Assembly (NCBI GenBank): GCA_009760855.2
Contig: WPIO01000008.1
Span: 6,858,501-6,922,500, forward strand
DNA from: Cristatella mucedo
Taxonomy: Eukaryota > Bryozoa > Phylactolaemata > Cristatellidae
DNA: 64,000 nt
Direction of reading: 5' to 3'
The notes under the pieces were generated by a model that was not told the DNA's origin, searched no databases, and was given only the letters and a program-made list of their open reading frames with translations. A program made the translations under genes and the position numbers. Below, one piece after another: positions 1-34,600 of the stretch; within the stretch, counting starts at the first letter, position 1; each line of letters begins with the position of its first letter.

Positions 1-454
1 TCTCAGTTTTTCTATCCTTGTATCTAATTTAATCTATCAATCTATGCTGTCTTTAATTCTTTCTCTGCTACCCTCATCTCCCCATCATTCTTGTCCTACC
101 TGCTAAGAATGTTATCCAAGTCGGTGCTGCTCAGTTGACTATATTCCTCGACTGAAAAATACTAGGTGCTTATCGAGACTGGTAAGTGGCTGCTTCAAGC
201 AAGCAGCGCCGGTGGGTCATAGTTTAACTTTTGAAAACTACTAGATTCATTATTGGCGTATGAAGGAATTATTGAGAATGCAGCTCCTACAACATCTTTA
301 ACTGAGGGCGGTCACTGATAAATCAACTGAGGACGAGATTACTAGTCGATTAAGACCCAATTACTAATACCTTATCAGCAGCCGTGTCAGTTCATGGTCT
401 GTCGCTAGGTATTCTAGGTCTAGCTGACGGTAGGCAGGAGTTGGCAGATTTAAG
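1..454. other. No recognisable gene at left edge
   Basis: Moderately AT-rich sequence without a recognised exon or repeat signature. It lies downstream of the last STKLD1 exon I can identify, so it may hold intron or 3' UTR of that gene. I found no convincing continuation exon here. Confidence 0.4.
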
Positions 455-615
455 AATAATAATAATGTACTTGATAAAGCACCCTCAGAGAACTAAATCT
501 CTCTCTACGCCCTACACATTTGCTGCAAAGGGAAATGCAATTGAATAGTGAGTAATATCATGCTTGATAAACAAACAAAATGAATAACTTGGTTAGGGGT
601 GATATGCACAGATTT
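455..615 (-). mobile_element. LINE family A, 3'-end fragment
   Basis: The stretch opens with an AATAATAATAAT run followed by TGATAAAGCACCCTCAGAG and TTTGCTGCAAAGGGAAATG. This is the reverse complement of the 3' UTR shared by about twenty copies in the window. Only the extreme 3' end is present, as expected for a strongly 5'-truncated LINE insertion. Confidence 0.85.
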
Positions 616-1289
616 TAAGTAGCTGACTTTCTCATCGAATACTAATAGAGTTGTGTAAAACCATGTATACCCATAGCTGCACAACCGTACCTTTGAGAAA
701 TACAGGTCAAAGTGTCTTGGAGACCAATTAATGCATTATTTAACTGTATAACTCTCCACACTACCTAGAGGATCTGCTACACTCTTAATCGAGCTGCCAG
801 TTCAGTCAATCTTAACTTGATTATGGGCGGCAAGTTGTCCCCTAACCCCTTTTAACTCGATTTAGCTGTTGCTCTTAATACTTTGGTCATTCCTATATCA
901 CACTGCAGTGCATGCCATCACTGCAAAAGATATTTACATGGGTTGCTGTTTCCACACCATCTATTTTCAGAATTCTGGCTTAGAATGCACTGGTATCACG
1001 ACACTTGAAACTGCCCAACCACCAGTAACCCCTAACTCAACAAGAAGATCTGGGCCAGATTACCTTCTATTCATCTTACCACAATATTGCTTGAACTGGT
1101 ACTGATTCTGAATGGCCTTGGGAATGCACACTGTGGGTCAAGCAATCAGCCTCACAGCCTGCTCTAGACATTATTCTAAAGTAGCATCAAAGCGAACAAC
1201 CATGGTGCAAGATTTTTTAGTTTACACACAGGTGATTCCACGCAAAAAACAAAGCATGCTTATTTTCTCAATAGATTAATCGTGCATAC

Positions 1290-23686
<22,397 letters not shown>

Positions 23687-24179
23687 TCATTATTATAAGC
23701 CTTTTGAGACTTGAAATAGCAGGCAGGAATAGGTAGGAGCACAGTAATCAACTTGCAGGTAATGCCCTTACCTTAAACCGCTCCATAGCGGCTAACCGGA
23801 AGTCACTGACTAGCAACGGGCCCACGCTGAAGGTTCAGCACCCATCCTGCTGGGCGTGATCAGGAGAGACGAATTTGCCTATGCGAGCACAAAGGCGCCA
23901 TCCAAAACTAGCATAACTTAAGCAATATTATTAATAATTGTATGAATTTTATTTTAAATCAAAGCTCGACTTTTGTGATAGCTTTTGATGCAAACAACCG
24001 CGGGAAGGAACTTCAGGAGTGGCAGTTGGACCCGCAGGTAGGGGTCGCAGCTTTTGACATTGTATAACACAGCTGGGCCGGGCTACGAACGCCGGTTAAG
24101 GCGTGCTACACCTACAAACTTTCATGTGATTGGTCGGCCGGTGTAAGGTAAAGGTTCTGCCCCTTAAAAAATGTCTCGT

Positions 24180-24800
24180 ATAGCAGTCGTCTGCAGCAAA
24201 GAGAATTGAGACGCACAGCTGAGTCAGGAGAGCAGATGAGGTAAATAGTAGCGTGGAAGTAGCAGCTCGCTACGGCTGGAAAGTAAGTGCCCTAGCCGGC
24301 AGCAGGAGAGCATATGCCATTGCGTAAGAATTTCGGAAGTGAGTTCCACAGCCTTGGACGTTCAGTGCAAAAGCTTCTGTCGCCGAAGGTCTTAGAGAGA
24401 AGGAATGGAACAGCTAATTTATTGTCCATACATGACCGGAGGGCATGAAGAAGCTGAAACTGGTGCAGAAATTCAGCCAAGTACGAAGGAGCCAAGCCAT
24501 GGCGAGCTTTGTAGCTCGGCGTCAGACTTTCCTCTGCATCCGTCGATCAACCGGAAACTGTCGAAGCTCCTTCAGCAAAGGAGACACGATGCTTAACTTT
24601 TTCGGATTTTCTGACTAGGCTTGCAGCCACATTCATCACTATCTGCAGTGGCTTAATGACATTTTTGTAGCCCAGCCAAAATGGAATTGCAATAATCTAG
24701 CCTAGACAGAACCAAGGGGATAACTTTTTTGCAAGCCACCGTAGAAGACAGTCTCTAAGCTTGGATGGAGATCGGACGTGATAGCTAGCAGCTTAAGAAT
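24180..24800 (-). mobile_element. LINE family B copy, 3' part
   Basis: On the minus strand the words SYLAEFLHQFQLLHALRSCM, FGDRSFCTERPRLWNSLPKF and LRNGICSPAAG mark the end of ORF2. The 3' UTR lies around 24180-24300. It is more diverged than the copy at 5945. Confidence 0.85.
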
Positions 24801-25250
24801 AATCATTGCGCATGCAGTCTATTTCAGAACAGTTTTATATTTCGAAACCCTAAGTGGCATCCCAACGGAGGAGTGCCGTTCGATGAAGATAACATGCGTG
24901 GTTGAGCTGCGTTTCCATATACCCTAATTGTTTTAGCTCAAACTTCTCGACATGCAGTGACATTTAAATTTTGCGCCTACTAAATAACTGTAGCCCTTTA
25001 ATAGAGGTCTTACTCATGTTGCACTATCCCAACTGTGTTTGTAACTAAAGCTAAAGCTACCTTAATTTTTATTATACGTGATGATTGCTTAAGAATCGAA
25101 AGCTCGGTGAATTAGGGACTGCTTTTAGTGGATCTGAAATTGAGAACGCCATGACGAGAGTCTGCACGAAAATTTAAGCTATAATGATAAGATGATAATG
25201 GCCATCTGAAGAACTTCCCGAGGTACACTATGCGGACAGGTAATGGCTAC

Positions 25251-25538
25251 TGTTGCATAACAGTGGCTCCGGTGGCGGCTACTCTTGTGGAGTCTCACGG
25301 AGACACAGTGCGGACGTGAGCGATAAACGAGACTCAAATCTTTATTCCCTCGATACGTACATATATGAGCTGGTCGACTCACCGCAGATGGGGGAGTGCA
25401 TCTGTGGCGGGCAACGTTCTTACATCAAAGGCCGGACGCTGGGCCTAGTCAATTGCCCAACCACCTGCTGCACGTAGCGCATACATTAGTGGCCGATGCT
25501 GCAGCGCTAATTACAATAGCAGAAGCGGCAGGTGCACA
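25251..25538 (-). mobile_element. LTR of a retrotransposon
   Basis: The reverse complement of this stretch matches the stretch at 48236-48539 over nearly its whole length. Both begin TGTGC and end CAACA. Both carry a TATA-like TATATGTACG/TATATATACC followed by an AATAAAGAT polyadenylation signal and a GTGTCTCCGTGAGACTCCAC block. It lies downstream of the gypsy-like pol on the same strand, but a LINE piece separates them, so I cannot say it belongs to that element. Confidence 0.75.
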
Positions 25539-25719
25539 CAAAGCTACTCTGTCAATTCTCACAAGGATAAATTTTGAATGTAGCCCTATTTCTATCCCTA
25601 TAATATGGGCACGTTAGCTTGGGATAAACAAGCGAACGAGAGCGTTTAGACGACGCCCTATTTTCCCTCCATAGGAATTACGAGTTTGGCGTTGCATTAT
25701 GAGGTTCTACCAATGCCTT

Positions 25720-25902
25720 TCAACTTGCCACAGATCGCCTACAGCTCCACATTCACTCACAACGGACCCTTTGAAAACATTTGCTTTGGATGGTTACTAA
25801 CTTTCTAAAGCTTAACGACGATAGGACCAACGTTATTGTCATTGGCAAGCCCTGTTTAACCTAAACTTGGACGACTTCACTCTTAAGATTGGTTCACCTA
25901 GG
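25720..25902 (+). mobile_element. LINE family A copy, left part (split by gypsy-like element)
   Basis: The plus strand reads RLQLHIHSQRT and then WMVTNFLKLNDDRTNVIVIG, the RT region after YADD. The copy is interrupted at about 25902 and resumes at about 27555. Confidence 0.75.
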
Positions 25903-26173
25903 ATTGTCGCCTACCAGGGGAGGCGGTTCTGCCTTACGCGGCTAGACTTCGGATTAAATGTAGCGCCTAAGATAATGACCGCCATGTTAAATAAGGTGCT
26001 TTCTATGGACCGACGGGTGCGCGAAGGCACTGACTTATTGTTGGTGATTATCGTCAATGTATAAGTCAGTGCCTTCGCGCACTTATTTAACACTGCGGTC
26101 ATTATCTTAGGCGCTACATTTAATCCGAAGCCTAGCCGCGTAAGGCAGTACCGCCTCCCATGGTAGGCGACAA
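25903..26173. repeat. Inverted duplication at the gypsy RT active site
   Basis: Left arm 25903-26038 and right arm 26061-26173 are inverted copies separated by 22 bp. Both encode the RT segment VAYxGRRxCLTRLxFGLNVA. The right arm lacks about 22 bp present in the left arm. The spacer, read on the minus strand, holds the Y-I-D-D active-site codons. Confidence 0.9.
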
Positions 26174-27550
26174 CCTGATGTCTCCACAGGGAAGGGTCGA
26201 CATGAAGCTGTAAATACGCTTTGCGAAGGTCGATAATGCGGACATTACTTCCCATGCGGCGCCATGCCCGAAGTTTCTCGCTGCAAACGTCACCGTTGGC
26301 AGTGTGGCTGGAAACGTATTGGTTCAGCTCGCGGTAGTCTAAAACGGGCCGCACTTTGTCTTTATTCCTCTGGAACACTGCCATTAGCGGCACGAGCCCT
26401 TCACACTCCCCTTCGTAGGGCTTCAGCCAGCCGAGTTGGATCCACTCTTGGATCTCCTTATCGTAGTCGGCCTGCAAATTGGCGGGCACGCGGTAAGCCT
26501 CGACGCGGTTTATCAATGTGGGAGAAATCACGCCGTCGGCCCAATGCCACTTTATGACCAATTTTCCAATACGGTACACCACCAAAAAGTCTCTGTCGGA
26601 AACACTGATGTCGCTCGACAGTGCCCCGATTGAATTGCACTGCCCATTGAAGGTTACTACACCGCCTTCAGGGCTTATCACCACGCCTCCCAGCTGTCGC
26701 ACAGCATCCATGCCAAGGAGCATATCATACCCCGGTACGATCTCGGATTCGAGGCAGTCCAGCTCTATTGCGATGCCCTACACAGAGCATGTCATGCGGC
26801 ACGCCGACCGGCAACGAGCGACTGCTCCATTAAACGTAATTGCTGGCTCGTTAACCGGATAAGACTTCGCCGAGGTGGCACGCAGTACCGAAGATTTAGT
26901 CACGATCGACCGAGAGCAGCCAGTATCAAGGAGCGCCTTCATAATACGACCACCGTTGAGAACATTTATTGTTGGCAGTCGAGTTGACCAGCAGGGGAAT
27001 GCACCGGCGCTATAACATGCGTTTCCCCTTACTCGTTTTTTGGCTTCGCATCGGTGCGACGCTCCGGACTAATCGCTGCTAGGTGCGAGTCGTCTCCGCA
27101 TACACAACACAGCCTTCGCTGCCTTTGCGACGAACGGCAGTCGTGACTTATGTGCCCTTCCATTTTGCAGAAGAAACAAATACGCTTCCGTAGAGTCGGG
27201 CGAGAGCCTCTAGCTCGTAGTGCCTCAGCAGCGGCCGCGTAGCTCGGCTCCTGGCAACTCATAAGCGCTCGAGCCTTCTCAACAACCTCAGAAATCGCCA
27301 TCTTTTTGAGCGCACACGCCGCGCGTAGCTGCTTTCGAATGTCCTCTGGAAGCACGGTGACGAAAGCGCATTTTAACAAGTCATCCTTCGCAGCCGCACT
27401 CACCAATCCGGCCAGCCGGGCCAAAATCGATGCGTATACGTCCACCTTGGAGCCGCCGTGTCGTGAGCTCCTCATAAGCTTTAAATCTATCCGTCGAAAA
27501 TGCAGCCAGAGGAGCCTCTTTTACGATGGATCTAAACGTGCTGTTCCAAA
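25903..27550 (-). mobile_element. Gypsy-like LTR retrotransposon fragment (gag, protease, RT)
   Basis: Minus-strand order is as follows. A gag end with zinc knuckle (CFFCKMEGHISHDC, 27475-27029) comes first. A retroviral-type protease follows, with D-T-G-C-S near 26930 and LLGMDAVRQLGG near 26720. RT follows, with KVRPVLDYRELNQYV, VRIIDLRKAYLQLHVDPSLW and CLTRLGFGLNVAPKIM. Frames are broken between protease and RT (stop near 26780) and before the Y-I-D-D motif. Integrase and RNase H are absent. The element sits within a LINE A copy. Confidence 0.88.
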
Positions 27551-27554
27551 ATGA

Positions 27555-28080
27555 CGACATTTCATGAGCACATAGCCTCCACTGTCAAGTGGGCCCACTA
27601 TCAGGGGAAGAACATTGCAAAAATCAGAGCCTGCTTACACAAGAATAGTAATGCGTATCTAGCTCACGCATTTCGGCCAAGTTACTCTAACTGTATTCAG
27701 GACTCCCAGTAAGTGCCCCTAACAATGTGCACCTGGTGCAGAATTTCAGCTCCGTGTCCGATCTGTCTTCAACATCATATCTACCAAGTCACACCACTGC
27801 TGTCTGAGCTTCTTCAGTGGTTCTATAAGATCGATATCAAGTATCGAATCTACTTCAAGAATCTCTCTCTGTCCCTCAGGTTTCTACACACTCTTATACA
27901 AGCCTACCTAACCTCCCTTTTTGCTTCTCCGCTGCGCTCTTGCACCACCCGCTTCTCGGATTCCAGTCATCTTGTGGTTCCTTTTACAAAATTAAAATCT
28001 TTAGGTGACCGCGGCCTTAAGTTCGTATGCACTGAAAGTCTGGAACGCGCCTCTGGCTTCTGTCTCCACCTGTAAAGACT
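27555..28080 (+). mobile_element. LINE family A copy, right part
   Basis: Resumes with EHIASTVKWAHYQGKNIAKI, then HTTAVxxSSVVL-type HWLPV remnants, FLHTLIQAYLTSLFASPLRS and TRFSDSSHLVVPFTKLKSLG. It is the same copy as 25720-25902 and is decayed. Confidence 0.8.
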
Positions 28081-28089
28081 AGGCATCGT

Positions 28090-28290
28090 AGCCGCGATGG
28101 CACACTAGGTAAGGCGGTTGCTTTCTCGACCTTGGTCCCGAGGTCGTGGGTTCGATTCCTGCGGTAGGTGGTCCTTTATCGCCACGGCAAGCGGTGGCAA
28201 GTAGTCAGCCGTAGTAGTATCAGCCGTAAAGGCTCTTCTGTCGCTGTATAAAAAGAGGCTGTTTAATCAGCTAGGATTTATTTAAGCCTC
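28090..28290 (+). mobile_element. SINE-1 copy, most complete
   Basis: The tRNA-like head has ATGGCACACTAGGTAAGG and a B-box GGGTTCGATTCC. A body with GGCTCTTCTGTCGCTGTAT and AAAGAGGCTGTTTAATCAG follows. There is no poly(A) tail. The ORF-free, polymerase III-type layout is what defines it as a SINE. Confidence 0.8.
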
Positions 28291-28374
28291 AGCTAAAGAT
28301 GCATCTTTTCCACTCATCCTTCCATTCACCGGAGGCTTTTTCCGTGTGTACTGTGAGAGCTTACTTTGCTAAAT

Positions 28375-28900
28375 GAGCTTGGATGGCTGCCGGTTGATTA
28401 ACGGACACAGAGCAAAGTTCTTACGCTGACCCACAAGGCCGCCACGGGTTGACTCCTTCTTATCTAGCAGAAATGCTGTACTAGTTTCAGCCTCGTAGTG
28501 TCCTCAGGTCCTGTATGGGCTATAAACTAACTTTCCCATTCCTCCGCTTAAAGACCGCTGGCGACAGAAGCTTTTACTTTGCAGGTCTAAGAATACGGAA
28601 CTCATTTCCACAATTTTTATGCAACGACATCTACTCTTCTTCTGCCGACTACGGCATATCCTTTTCAGCCGCCCTGAGCTGTTACTTCCATGCTACTCAC
28701 TACCTCAACTGCTCTCCCGACTCAGCTATGCCTCTCACTTTTTGTTTCGTGAGATGAAGTCTGTTGGCTACCGAATGCGTACCAAAAGCCTCTTAGGCTT
28801 CGAGTGCTTTAAAAAACTCTTCTGAGTAATATCCGCATTGTCCGCTTGTGGCTGTGTGGAGTTACAGACGGAGATACGTGGCAATAACTCTATTAGTTGC
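28375..28900 (+). mobile_element. LINE family B, 3' part
   Basis: Reads NELGWLPVN-type words near 28380 and FRLKTAGDRSFYFAGLRIRN near 28550. The family B 3' UTR follows, ending near GGAGTTACAGACGGAGATAC at 28858-28877. Confidence 0.88.
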
Positions 28901-29563
28901 ACGGCATCGTTCGGTTGAGCTCAGGCTTATACGCTGCCTCGCTTTCACTCTCGTACATCTGCTGGAGCTTCTCATATACGCGTTAAGTCCTGCATGCGAC
29001 CGTTTTAGCGTATTGTACAATTTAAAAACGAAGGATATGCACACTCTCGAGCAAAGCTACATTCGGCCTTCCTTTCAGATACATTTCAGACGCACGGCGA
29101 TTGCCGGAAAGTACACCCCAGCGTCTGCGGCGCTTATGACGCTGACGGCGACGCGTTACGCAGGAGCTAACAAGTCGCTCGTGGCACTCGGCGGCCTCGC
29201 ATGCACTAGACAGCGGAGTGCACAGTCTTTGCGATCCCGTAATGCGCAGGGCATAATTTAAAGCGCAGTCTTTGCGGTCGCGTAATTTGCGGGACCTAAT
29301 TTAAATCCACGCGGGGGTGACAAGTAGTACATTAAGTGGCGGTTGACATCGTGGCCATGGGCGTCTTCTTTGACTTGTTCGTTTTCAAGAACTCAGCCAT
29401 GGCCGCGTGCCGCTGGTCGTCCGTGATTTGGCTCAGCAGCTGGTCGGCGAAGAAGAGGGCCTACAGCAAGAGCAGAGGAGGTCGCAATCGCACGAAAACA
29501 AAAATTTCGTGGCCAACGGTGCATGCGAGAAAGCGTCGCGCACCCTAGCTGAAGACGCATCAC

Positions 29564-30469
29564 TCAGCCAGCGCCGTAGCTACCGCCTGCATAGGCACTG
29601 CAGATCGCCCGACTTAGTGCTCTCCACTCTGAGCAGCGGCGGCAGAAGAACCTCGGCGGCCACCGCCACCGCTGGCCGTTGGCAATAAAAAGATTATTAA
29701 AACGAAATAAAATATAAAAAAATTGCCAGCTGCAGGGCTCGAACCCAAGGCCAGGGTAATAGTAATGGTGCATTTGATCTAACCCTCTCAGCGAACTCAA
29801 TCTCTTTCTAGACAACTTACATTTGGCGAAGTGCGAGCGCCTTACCGCCTCGCCAAGACTCGGGGACCGGCAAATGGCGCAGGCGGCAAACGCGGCGCGA
29901 TGTGCTCGCTCGCCGGAACGCGTTACCTTCGGGGCGCTCACAGTCTGCACCGATACGGATTTGGTGAGCACGCGGCGCACGCCATCGGCGTGGCTCTGCT
30001 CCTCGCGTCCGCGCGTCATTTCCACTTTGGTTGGTATGACGTGCGCCAGACGCGGCACCAGACCGAGGTCGCCCAGATGGTAGCGCGGTCCATGCAGCGC
30101 GGCCGCGGCCGCCGCGGTCCCTCCCGCTCGCGGTGCGATAGGCTCGTAGACGTCGTCGTCATCCGCCGCCGCCGCGGCGTCGCCGTCCGCCAGCCTCGAG
30201 CCGCCGCCTCGCGAGGCCAGCCGGCTGCCCGGCATTTCACTGAGCGTCGTCTTATCTCGCAGCAGAGCGTAGGGAGACGGCGCTTCGAGCAGGCCGAGTC
30301 GGCCGCCGCCAACGCCGTCGTGGCCGCCGCCAACGCCGTCGTGGCCGCCGCCGCTAGGGGCGCCGACGCGGCTTGCCGCGGCCAGCAGCTGCGGCAGGAG
30401 ACCGCTCTGCTTCGCCAGTGCCATGGTCTTGCCGCCGCCGCCGCCGGCCTTAAGATCGGTCGGGTTGGA
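29564..30469 (-). CDS. CFAP157: CFAP157 exon 7 (C-terminal, with transposon-derived end)
   Basis: The acceptor TCTCTTTTAG leads to SNPTDLKAGGGGG, two HDGVGGG repeats, an alanine/aspartate-rich stretch and YHLGDLGLVPRLAHVIPTK. From about 29880 leftward the frame runs through SINE-like and LINE A 3'-end sequence to a stop at 29564. The GC-rich first two thirds are host-like. The tail is probably recruited or spurious. Confidence 0.8.
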   Translation of the reverse strand, partial: SNPTDLKAGGGGGKTMALAKQSGLLPQLLAAASRVGAPSGGGHDGVGGGHDGVGGGRLGLLEAPSPYALLRDKTTLSEMPGSRLASRGGGSRLADGDAAAAADDDDVYEPIAPRAGGTAAAAAALHGPRYHLGDLGLVPRLAHVIPTKVEMTRGREEQSHADGVRRVLTKSVSVQTVSAPKVTRSGERAHRAAFAACAICRSPSLGEAVRRSHFAKCKLSRKRLSSLRGLDQMHHYYYPGLGFEPCSWQFFYILFRFNNLFIANGQRWRWPPRFFCRRCSEWRALSRAICSAYAGGSYGAG

Positions 30470-30980
30470 CTAAAAGAGAAACAAAAGACGGGCGAGCATA
30501 TTATGCGTGTGAGTAGCGACATCGGCAGAAAACGCGCTGGCACGCGAAGCGACAATTCCGTCGCTGCCTCTGAGTGGCTTACTGAAAAGCAGAACGAGAG
30601 GGGGTGTTGTGGCGTCTCCGAGTTATTCCGCTACATGCAGCGGTGCGATTTTCTCATAGCCGCGTAGCTGCAAGGCGGATCTAGGGGTCAATTTGTAAAG
30701 AATTCTCAAACTTGACGTCACGAATGCGAAACCCAGCTGATGTACGAATTTCAGCCAGCCGTTCGAAAGCGGGACGTAACTGGAAAGTTCATGGTGCATT
30801 TACAGCGTCCTGGCAAGACGGCAACGTGAAGACTGCAGCAAGAACCAACTATGGCGACGAGGAGGCGTGACGGCGCTCAAGCGCTCCTGCTGTCAGCTTG
30901 GCTACGTTTACTATTTACATTCTTATCGTTCTGCATTTCTTTAGTGACGTGTGGGTCGCCGACTGCTCAAAATCACGAAG

Positions 30981-31042
<62 letters not shown>

Positions 31043-31559
31043 TATATATATATATATATTTATTTATTTATTTATATAGAGAGAGAGAAATGAAAGGCAA
31101 AGGACAGAGGGGAGGGGGAGATATTTCACATTTCCTCAGTGCATTGATTTTCTGTATTTTCTACGCCCCACGAGTCCCAGCAGTGTGCAGAGAAATGCTC
31201 ACTGAGCGCGCTGCTAATTTTTGTTATTCGATCATCAATCGATGTCCAGCGCGTATACTATTGGTGATTCCACGCAATTCGTCTTTTATGTGCTTATGCG
31301 TGCTGACACTATGCATGCTGCTACTAACCATATTTGCAAGCTGACACTGTGTATATCATCCCTAACCATGTTTTGCATGTTGACATTGAGCACGCTACCA
31401 ATAACTATACTATAATGCTTCCTTCACAGCTTCTGTCAAGTGCCTAGAATGAGATTAAGTTCTCTGAGGGCGCTATATAATGAATTAATATTATTGTAAC
31501 TCGGTCCAGCGTCTCGGCGGCGCGCTGGCGTGAACCAAATGGACAGCGGGCGCCACGCT

Positions 31560-31607
<48 letters not shown>

Positions 31608-34600
31608 GACCCAGACAGCCCACCAGCCCTTCAGCGAACGACCGTAACACAGCACAGGTGTAATTCACTTACATCGCAAGCGGAGCTAGCGGCAATAGTT
31701 AGCGAGGGGCGGGACTCAAGGCGCTTACCATAAGTATCTTTTTCAAGACTTCAATGACGTCGCCAAGGACCTTATCCGTTTCTTTTTCCTTCAGGGATTC
31801 GTGATGCAGCTCCTTGTTCAATACATCCAACTCTTTTTGCGAATCCTCGTTTCTTTTCACCAGCGATTCAATTCTTTCCCTATCGGCCAGCGGAGCAGGT
31901 AAGCGATGCACGAAGCGTGCAGACAAGGGGCCACAACTCGCCAATAAAGCACGTCACATGTCCTCGTGGCTCCTCCCTTGTGCGGGTTTTACGGATTGCG
32001 CAGTGCTGCCGCGGTGGTGGCTCAACCCTGACGCCTTTCTGCAGCCGCGAACTTAAATATCGCTCTATTCGAGAGCCAGAAGCCTTAAAATTCAGGCGAC
32101 AGAGTTGCATTCGGGTGCAAGTCGCCTCTCTTGGACCATTTTGAGCGGCTAACCGCATCAACTTGGCACTAGGCCCCTGGATCTTTGCCATGGGTAAGGT
32201 GCTCGCACTTCGACTCGGCTAGTGAGTTCGAGTCGCGAGGGGAAATTCTGCATTGCCCCCTGCAAGCGGGGGGGGTGGACGGGGTGACAGCCGCAAAGGC
32301 TCTGCTGCAGGTACATAAGTGAGGCTGCTAAATCGGCCGACCTATACTTTAACTTTACATGACGTCGCATAGCGGGCATGTACCTATTCGCTTCCAGCTC
32401 ATCGCGTAAGGCGGCAACGTCGTCCTCTAGTTGAATATAGTACTGGTCTCTTTCCTCAAAATCTGTCAGTACCGACTCTTGAGCCGCACTTTTTCCGGTT
32501 AGCATCATGGCTACCTACAAACAGCACGCCGGTTGACCGTGCCCTTCCGTATCGAGCAATCGTAGGAGCGCAGTCGGACTCCGACGACAGACGTCCAGGC
32601 GGCAAGCACCAGGTGTAAACGACAGGCCGACGGCGCCAACGCACTTCCGCTACGCCAATGCACTCGCGCTAGCACGACGAACAGCTGTCACTGGGCGAGC
32701 GCTCCGCTACGGTACATATTAGATGTCAACTGCAAATAAAAAAAACACACTCGTGCGTTCAGTCGCCACACCGGGATTCGGATTTGGGCATAGTACGCGA
32801 ACATTTAAAGCCAATTCGTGAAGCCCGGTGTTTACGGCGCTTGAACGCCGGTTTCGATATCTCAACCGGTTGAGCACAAGACCGGTAGGCCAGATAGGTT
32901 GTGAGATCTGAGGTGAAGTCTTTTGGATACGAATGCGTACTGAAAGTTGTTTTGAGTGTGCTATAGAAAACTCTCCTGCGTAGCACTCACTTAGTCTATG
33001 CAACTCTGTGGCATTACAGAGGAAGATACATTACATTTCATCGCGCCTCGCTCGAGGCGGGAAATTTCTATGCACTCAGTCCTGGGTCAGACGGCCCTTC
33101 ACTCATTGTGTACTTCAAGATTACAGCGACGCTAGCTTTTTAATAGATTTTTCTCGCGCAGCGCGGCAGCCGTTAGTCGAGCGTCGCACAGCTTGCGACT
33201 GCTTCGAGCCGCTGGTGACGGCTGGACGCAGGCATGCCGTTTAATTCGCCTCCGTACGAATCAAATTCGCAAAGGGCCTGCTACGTCAGCAAGGCATACG
33301 CGCGCGAGTTTAATCGACGCGAGTCAGTCTCGGAGCTAGCTCGAAGAAAAAGGAACAAAGTCAAATTGAACTGGTGAGTACCCATCCCAAGCTGAGTCTG
33401 TACCCGAAGATCCGGCACTCGGTGGCTGCCAGAGAGACGGGCTTCGCGCATTTATGCCGTTAGTAGAGAGGTGCATTAAGCGGGAAGCGAATACGAAGTA
33501 GGACAGGCATCCGGTAAAGTAGTCGGAGTTGAAAAGCAGCCCTACAATTCAGCTGCCATCGTACACTGGTAGCTTAAATTCCTTTTAGCACAGCGAATTA
33601 GCTGCATCTGAAAATCTGTCCATTGTTCTCTGCACCGGCGCTGCACATACGACTACGGCCATGAAATAAGCGCCGGTTTCCAATAGTCGTAGGTGTGCGA
33701 AACTTTAAATAAGTCAATTTCCTTCATCTACGTTAATTTCCGTAATTATTGGAGACTAAGGAGAGCCCAGCGCACGAGTTTAATAATAATAATAATAATA
33801 CATTTGATACAGCGCCCTCAGAGAACTCAATCTATTTCTAAGCACTGTAAATTTGCTGCAAAAACTATTGGAGATAACCCAACGTCCGGGTGCTGCACAT
33901 TGTTCTCGATGAGCGAACGAGTGGTCCGATGGATGACCAAGGTGCGCCGCTGTGAACCCCGAGGTTCATTGGCTAAGTTAAGGAGTGATTAAACTGGCTT
34001 ACCACTGTCGCCAGTACGAATCTCCTACACCCGCTCCCACCGCCGCCGCTACAGCTGCGCGAGAAGAGCGCCATACCCGGTGGTTGCTGCTGTTGCGCTT
34101 GGCCAGTTCCTTCTCGTTTTGCTCCATCTTCTCGATGGTCTCTTTCTGCTTTCTGGTCTTCTCCGTGAGGTCTGCGTTCTCCTGCTCCAGCTCCGCTGTC
34201 TTGTCGTGCATTTTAGAAATCTGAGCATTTATGGAGACATTTTCGCGGATGGTACGTTTCGTCGTTTCTGCCATCTGCTTGTTCGACACCTTTCGGAAGT
34301 CGGCCGCCACTTGGTTCACGCGCATGACCATTTCCTTTTTCAGCCTAGAAGGAGGACATGCCATAGAGTAGATCGAGTTTCTTTTAAAAATTAAGCTGTA
34401 TCAGCGTCTCGATTACAGTGTTCAATATATGACCTTAACTATTAGGAAAAGTAAAGATGCTCTTACCAAACTAGAGTAGACAATTTTTTCTTCAATTTCA
34501 TATCTTTACTAGTCAATAACACAAGTTCTGCACCCATATCGCTTCATCTGCATCAGCTCCTGCGTCTACTTAAACGCCTCATACCTTAAGTACTAGTAGT

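Noticed and set aside
1082-1113. A further small STKLD1 exon (phase 1, about 17 codons ending at donor G|GTAAGA)
   Set aside because: Splice borders and phase would fit, but the short translation has no similarity to the armadillo region. Too easily a chance match.
26264-26862. Plus-strand frames of 60-114 codons
   Set aside because: Antisense to the gypsy-like protease/RT.
28090-28290. A functional tRNA gene at the tRNA-like heads (also 39297, 39662, 54495)
   Set aside because: A- and B-box-like words are present, but I see no acceptor-stem pairing, and the heads are joined to dispersed-repeat bodies found in several copies, so they are SINEs.
29831-30667. 278-codon plus-strand frame
   Set aside because: Antisense to CFAP157 exon 7 in GC-rich DNA. 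The minus strand has a family match and splice sites; the plus frame has neither.
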